NCBI RefSeq assembly: GCF_003269275.1
Contig: NZ_QLTS01000001.1
Location: forward strand, 588,672-652,671
Length of the DNA: 64,000 bases
Direction of reading: 5' to 3'
DNA from: Phascolarctobacterium faecium DSM 14760
Lineage (GTDB): Bacteria; Bacillota; Negativicutes; Acidaminococcales; Acidaminococcaceae
Part shown: positions 60,455 through 64,000 of the stretch, piece after piece
Numbering within the stretch: the first letter of the stretch is position 1
Layout of the letters: each line of letters opens with the position of its first letter
Notes under the pieces: generated by a model
Database searches by the model: none
Told to the model about the DNA's origin: nothing
What the model saw: only the letters and a program-made list of their open reading frames with translations
Program-made: the position numbers and the translations under genes

Positions 60455-61156
60455 TTATTTGTCGCTGTTAGCTTTCAAAACGTCAATTTTTACGCCAGGG
60501 CCCATAGTGGTAGATACAGTTATAGATTTAATATACTGACCTTTTGCACCAGACGGTTTTACTTTGATCAGAGTATCGACCAAAGTGATGTAGTTTTCCA
60601 ACAGTTGTTGTTCGGTAAAAGAAGCCTTACCAATAGGAGCTTGAACATTACCAGCTTTATCAGTACGATATTCGATTTTACCGGCTTTAATTTCGTTGAT
60701 AGCACGTGTTACATCCATAGTAACTGTACCAACCTTCGGGTTAGGCATCAAGCCTTTAGGACCGAGGATTTTACCCAAACGGCCTACAACACCCATCATA
60801 TCAGGAGTTGCAACGCAGACTTCGAAATCAGTCCAGCCGCCTTGGATTTTAGCAACCAATTCTTCGCCGCCTACATAGTCAGCACCAGCTGCTTCTGCTT
60901 CCTGAACTTTAGCGCCTTTAGCAAATACTAAAACAGATTTAGATTTGCCAGTGCCATGAGGAAGAACTAGAGCACCACGAACTTGTTGGTCAGCGTATTT
61001 AGGATTTACGCCTAATTTGAAAGCAACTTCTACAGTGCTGTCAAATTTAGTAACAGAAGTTTTTTTAACTAATTCTACTGCTTCTTTAGGAGCATAGAAT
61101 TTGTCGGCTTCGATAAGTTTCAAAGCGTCTTGATATTTTTTACCAAATTTTGCCAT
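60455..61156 (-). CDS. rplA: 50S ribosomal protein L1
   Basis: 233 residues: [20 protein letters not shown] start, [20 protein letters not shown], and [20 protein letters not shown]. Component of the L1 stalk that releases E-site tRNA. ATG 61156 with GGAGGA is used; a longer frame upstream lacks support. Confidence 0.98.
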   Translation of the reverse strand: MAKFGKKYQDALKLIEADKFYAPKEAVELVKKTSVTKFDSTVEVAFKLGVNPKYADQQVRGALVLPHGTGKSKSVLVFAKGAKVQEAEAAGADYVGGEELVAKIQGGWTDFEVCVATPDMMGVVGRLGKILGPKGLMPNPKVGTVTMDVTRAINEIKAGKIEYRTDKAGNVQAPIGKASFTEQQLLENYITLVDTLIKVKPSGAKGQYIKSITVSTTMGPGVKIDVLKANSDK

Positions 61157-61217
61157 TAAACTTTCCTCCTTGTGGTACAAACGGATAATTCCTCCCACAT
61201 AAATAGTCGACTATAAA

Positions 61218-61643
61218 TCAGTCAACGATGGTTATACCCATGCTGCGCGCAGTACCTTCTACCATTCTCATAGCAGCTTCGATATCAGCAGCATTCAGGT
61301 CAGCCATTTTAGCTTCAGCGATTTCGCGAACTTTATCGCGGCTCAATTGAGCAACTTTCTTTTTGTTTGGTTCGCCGGAACCTTTTTCCAGACCAGCAGC
61401 TTTTTTCAGCAAAACCGGTGCCGGAGGAGTTTTTGTAATGAAAGTAAAGGAACGATCTTCAAATACGGTAATTTCTACCGGAATGATCAAACCTGCTTGT
61501 TGAGCAGTACGTTCATTGAACTCCTTAACAAAAGCCATGATGTTTACACCAGCTTGGCCAAGTGCAGGGCCTACAGGAGGAGCCGGAGTAGCTTTACCAG
61601 CCGGTACCTGTAATTTTACCATTTTTACGACTTTTTTCGGCAT
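61218..61643 (-). CDS. rplK: 50S ribosomal protein L11
   Basis: 141 residues: [20 protein letters not shown] start with the proline-rich switch, [15 protein letters not shown], and the end [16 protein letters not shown]. Forms the GTPase-associated centre and is needed for RelA activation. Between nusG and rplA. Confidence 0.98.
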   Translation of the reverse strand: MPKKVVKMVKLQVPAGKATPAPPVGPALGQAGVNIMAFVKEFNERTAQQAGLIIPVEITVFEDRSFTFITKTPPAPVLLKKAAGLEKGSGEPNKKKVAQLSRDKVREIAEAKMADLNAADIEAAMRMVEGTARSMGITIVD

Positions 61644-61659
61644 TTATTACACCTCCTTA

Positions 61660-62193
61660 TTATTCAGCTTCTTCAACCTGAGTAAAATCAATCTCAACAG
61701 GTGTTTCGCGTCCGAACATGCTAACCAGAACTTTCAGTTTACCACGTTCTTCATTGATTTCAGAAACGCTGCCGACACAGCCGGCAAACGGACCAGTTTT
61801 CAAACGAACCATCTGTTGTAATTGTAAATCAATTTTGGGGCGGCTTTCTTCTACGCCCATGGAGCGCATGATCTGTTTGACTTCTTCATCAGTCAAAGGA
61901 ATCGGTTTAGTACCGGAACCGACAAAGCCGGTCACACCCGGTGTATTACGCACAGCATACCAAGAGCGATCATTTACAATCATCTCTACAAGCACATAAC
62001 CAGGAAAAACCTTTCTCTGGACGCTGCGTTTTTTACCGTCTTTTACTTCAACCTCATTTTCCATAGGTATCACAATACGGAAAATTTCATTTTCCATACC
62101 CAAGGAATGAACTTTACGTTCCAGATTTGCGCTTACCTTATTCTCATAACCGGAATAAGTGTGGATTACATACCAACGTTTTTCTGATTCCAT
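61660..62193 (-). CDS. nusG: Transcription elongation/termination factor NusG
   Basis: 177 residues: RWYVIHTYSGYENKVSANLE start, FPGYVLVEMIVNDRSWYAVR, and a C-terminal KOW domain with VRLKTGPFAGCVGSVSEINE. Couples RNA polymerase to Rho and to ribosomal S10. 16 bases before rplK. Confidence 0.98.
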   Translation of the reverse strand: MESEKRWYVIHTYSGYENKVSANLERKVHSLGMENEIFRIVIPMENEVEVKDGKKRSVQRKVFPGYVLVEMIVNDRSWYAVRNTPGVTGFVGSGTKPIPLTDEEVKQIMRSMGVEESRPKIDLQLQQMVRLKTGPFAGCVGSVSEINEERGKLKVLVSMFGRETPVEIDFTQVEEAE

Positions 62194-62234
62194 ATTAATG
62201 ATTAGGGAAGCTTCCCTTTCCTCCTTACGCAGCC

Positions 62235-62450
62235 TTATTGCAAAATCAAGCGAAAAACAACATTGAAGAAGGAATCAATGACCCAAATCAATGCTGCACA
62301 AATAACAACCGCAATCAAAACCACTGCAGTATTAGCAATAAGCTCTTGTTTGGTAGGCCAGGTTACTTTTTTCAGTTCTACTTTAGTTTCACGCATAAAG
62401 CGTGTAATACCGCCTGCGTTCTTCACACCCGTAGTTTCCGGAACGGCCAT
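62235..62450 (-). CDS. secE: Preprotein translocase subunit SecE
   Basis: 71 residues with the amphipathic VELKKVTWPTKQELIANTAV segment and one C-terminal membrane helix (about 40-65), the short single-span form. Clamps SecY (16 kb region). Between rpmG and nusG. Confidence 0.96.
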   Translation of the reverse strand: MAVPETTGVKNAGGITRFMRETKVELKKVTWPTKQELIANTAVVLIAVVICAALIWVIDSFFNVVFRLILQ

Positions 62451-62502
62451 TTTTTCACATCCTTGCTTGAATACCTGATACTAAATCACACGTTAACAAA
62501 AA

Positions 62503-62652
62503 TTATTTAGTTTCTTTATGTAAAGTGTGTTTTTTGCAGAACTTGCAATATTTATTCAGTTCGATACGATCAGGATCGTTCTTTTTGTTTTTGTTGGTTT
62601 GATAGTTGCGTTGTTTGCACTCAGTGCAAGCCATGGTAACTAAACTGCGCAT
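62503..62652 (-). CDS. rpmG: 50S ribosomal protein L33, zinc-binding type
   Basis: 49 residues read from ATG 62652: [20 protein letters not shown], then [20 protein letters not shown] and a short tail. CTEC and CKFC pairs (9-12 and 36-39) form a zinc ribbon, the C+ form. GAGGTG lies 6 bases before the chosen ATG; the internal Met7 is a less likely start. First gene of the rpmG-secE-nusG transcript. Confidence 0.94.
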   Translation of the reverse strand: MRSLVTMACTECKQRNYQTNKNKKNDPDRIELNKYCKFCKKHTLHKETK

Positions 62653-62704
62653 ATTTAACACCTCTCTTACTCATAGATTACCAATCACAAAATTTCACTA
62701 ATAT

Positions 62705-62733
62705 AGAGTACCACAGTTAACACTCTATGTCAA
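62705..62733 (-). promoter_or_regulatory. rpmG-secE-nusG-rplKA promoter
   Basis: TTGACA (62728-62733), 17-base spacer, TACTCT (62705-62710) with an extended-type TGG just before the -10. It starts directly after the tuf terminator. Confidence 0.75.
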
Positions 62734-62743
62734 CAAACTTTCA

Positions 62744-62783
62744 AAAATATGCTAAGACCGGTCTATGTCGGACCGGTCTTAGC
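62744..62783 (-). terminator. Terminator of the second tuf gene
   Basis: A 13-bp perfect stem (62751-62763 with 62771-62783) followed by ATATTTTTG on the minus strand, 26 bases past the tuf stop. Unlike the str copy, this tuf is followed by a clear terminator. Confidence 0.9.
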
Positions 62784-62809
62784 AGAAAACCAAGTTATCG
62801 CTCTCTTAC

Positions 62810-63997
62810 TTATTCGTTGATAGCAGCAACAACGCCGGCGCCAACAGTACGGCCGCCTTCGCGAATTGCAAAACGCAGACCAGGCTCGATTGCGATCGGA
62901 GTGATCAGCTCTACGTCCATGGTTACGTTATCGCCAGGCATTACCATCTCAATACCTTCCGGTAATTCAGTTACGCCGGTTACGTCTGTTGTTCTGAAAT
63001 AGAACTGCGGACGATAGCCGTTGAAGAACGGTGTATGACGGCCGCCTTCTTCTTTCGTCAGTACATATACTTCTGCTTTGAATTTTGTGTGCGGATGGAT
63101 GCTGCCGGGTTTTGCAAGTACTTGACCGCGTTCGATATCTTTACGGTCTACACCACGCAGCAGGCAGCCGATGTTGTCTCCTGCTACTGCTTCGTCCAGT
63201 AATTTACGGAACATTTCTACGCCCGTTACTACTGTTGCTTTTTTCTCTTCTGTCATTCCTACGATCTCAATATTGTCGCCTACTTTGATGATACCACGTT
63301 CTACACGGCCTGTTGCTACTGTGCCACGGCCGGTAATTGTGAATACGTCTTCTACAGGCATCAGGAACGGTTTGTCAGTTGCGCGTTCCGGAATAGGAAT
63401 GTATGCGTCTACTGCGTCCATCAGTTCCATGATTTTTGCTTCGTATGCTGCGTCGCCTTCAAGTGCTTTCAGTGCAGACCCTACTACTACAGGAATGTCG
63501 TCGCCGGGGAAGTCGTAGCTGGAGAGCAGTTCACGTACTTCCATTTCTACTAATTCGATCAGTTCCGGATCGTCTACCATATCTGCTTTATTCAGGAACA
63601 CTACCATTGCAGGTACGCCTACTTGACGAGCAAGAAGGATGTGCTCACGAGTTTGCGGCATCGGGCCGTCTGCTGCGGATACTACGAGGATCGCTCCGTC
63701 CATTTGTGCTGCGCCGGTGATCATGTTTTTTACATAGTCGGCATGGCCCGGGCAGTCTACGTGTGCATAGTGGCGGGTTGCTGTTTCATATTCTACGTGG
63801 GAAGTGTTGATGGTGATTCCGCGTTCTCTTTCTTCAGGTGCTTTATCGATCATGGAGTAATCCATGAATTCTGCGCCGCCTTTAGAAGCCAATACTTTGG
63901 TGATTGCTGCGGTCAGGGTTGTTTTACCATGGTCTACGTGACCGATGGTGCCGATATTAGCATGCGGTTTTGTTCTTTCATATTTTTGCTTTGCCAT
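62810..63997 (-). CDS. tuf: Elongation factor Tu, second copy
   Basis: 395 residues, complete, ending three bases from the window edge. The protein is identical to the str-operon copy. The two coding regions appear to differ only at one synonymous base near the 3' end (Ala codon), while flanking DNA on both sides is unrelated, as expected when gene conversion keeps two tuf genes alike. It stands ahead of the rpmG-secE-nusG unit, where a tuf copy is often found in bacteria. Upstream sequence is not visible. Confidence 0.99.
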   Translation of the reverse strand: MAKQKYERTKPHANIGTIGHVDHGKTTLTAAITKVLASKGGAEFMDYSMIDKAPEERERGITINTSHVEYETATRHYAHVDCPGHADYVKNMITGAAQMDGAILVVSAADGPMPQTREHILLARQVGVPAMVVFLNKADMVDDPELIELVEMEVRELLSSYDFPGDDIPVVVGSALKALEGDAAYEAKIMELMDAVDAYIPIPERATDKPFLMPVEDVFTITGRGTVATGRVERGIIKVGDNIEIVGMTEEKKATVVTGVEMFRKLLDEAVAGDNIGCLLRGVDRKDIERGQVLAKPGSIHPHTKFKAEVYVLTKEEGGRHTPFFNGYRPQFYFRTTDVTGVTELPEGIEMVMPGDNVTMDVELITPIAIEPGLRFAIREGGRTVGAGVVAAINE

Positions 63998-64000
63998 TCA

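Overview
The window reads as chromosome of a diderm Firmicute, most likely class Negativicutes. Gene order, leader RNAs and promoters are Firmicute-like: a T-box leucine leader, an L10 leader, an ECF energizing module beside truA, purified TTGACA-N17-TATAAT-type promoters and AGGAGG ribosome sites. One operon, however, encodes what looks like an outer-membrane beta-barrel. The genus cannot be fixed from sequence alone (Acidaminococcaceae such as Phascolarctobacterium is a guess). Nearly every gene lies on the minus strand, so transcription runs from high to low coordinates.

Read in transcription order: the right edge (64.0-59.3 kb) holds a complete tuf copy, then rpmG-secE-nusG-rplK-rplA and, behind an L10 leader, rplJ-rplL. 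A strong promoter and a structured leader containing an intrinsic terminator precede rpoB-rpoC (59.2-51.2 kb). Next is a purine block, purE-purF-purM-purN-purH(N-terminal half only)-purD (51.1-45.4 kb), with PurR-box-like sites, and a separate guaB (45.3-43.8 kb). A polar amino-acid ABC transporter (43.7-41.1 kb) and a DUF4127 protein (41.0-39.5 kb) follow. A decayed IS3-family transposase (38.9-39.3 kb, plus strand) borders a visibly AT-rich, tightly overlapping six-gene operon (38.6-31.1 kb) that looks like a synthase-dependent exopolysaccharide synthesis, modification and export system.

The str operon then starts from its own promoter: rplGB-rpsL-rpsG-fusA-tuf (30.8-26.2 kb). It continues through the S10-spc-alpha ribosomal cluster from rpsJ to rplQ (26.0-11.7 kb), including secY, adk, infA, rpmJ and rpoA but no map. 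A MATE exporter and a VOC-fold protein (11.5-9.7 kb) are intercalated before ecfA1-ecfA2-ecfT-truA (9.4-6.2 kb) and rplM-rpsI (6.0-5.2 kb). The left end holds leuA under a T-box, a small tail-anchored hypothetical protein, a plus-strand ECF S-component and a copZ-copA copper module cut by the window edge.

Most of the window is translation and transcription machinery. Its least explained parts are the exopolysaccharide operon, the roughly 20-kb segment that separates rpoBC from the str operon, the rpoBC leader with its internal terminator, the purE leader with a short upstream frame, and the stand-alone IMP cyclohydrolase. Coordinates of starts were chosen from ribosome-binding-site spacing and family starts; several differ from the longest possible reading frame and this is stated in the entries.
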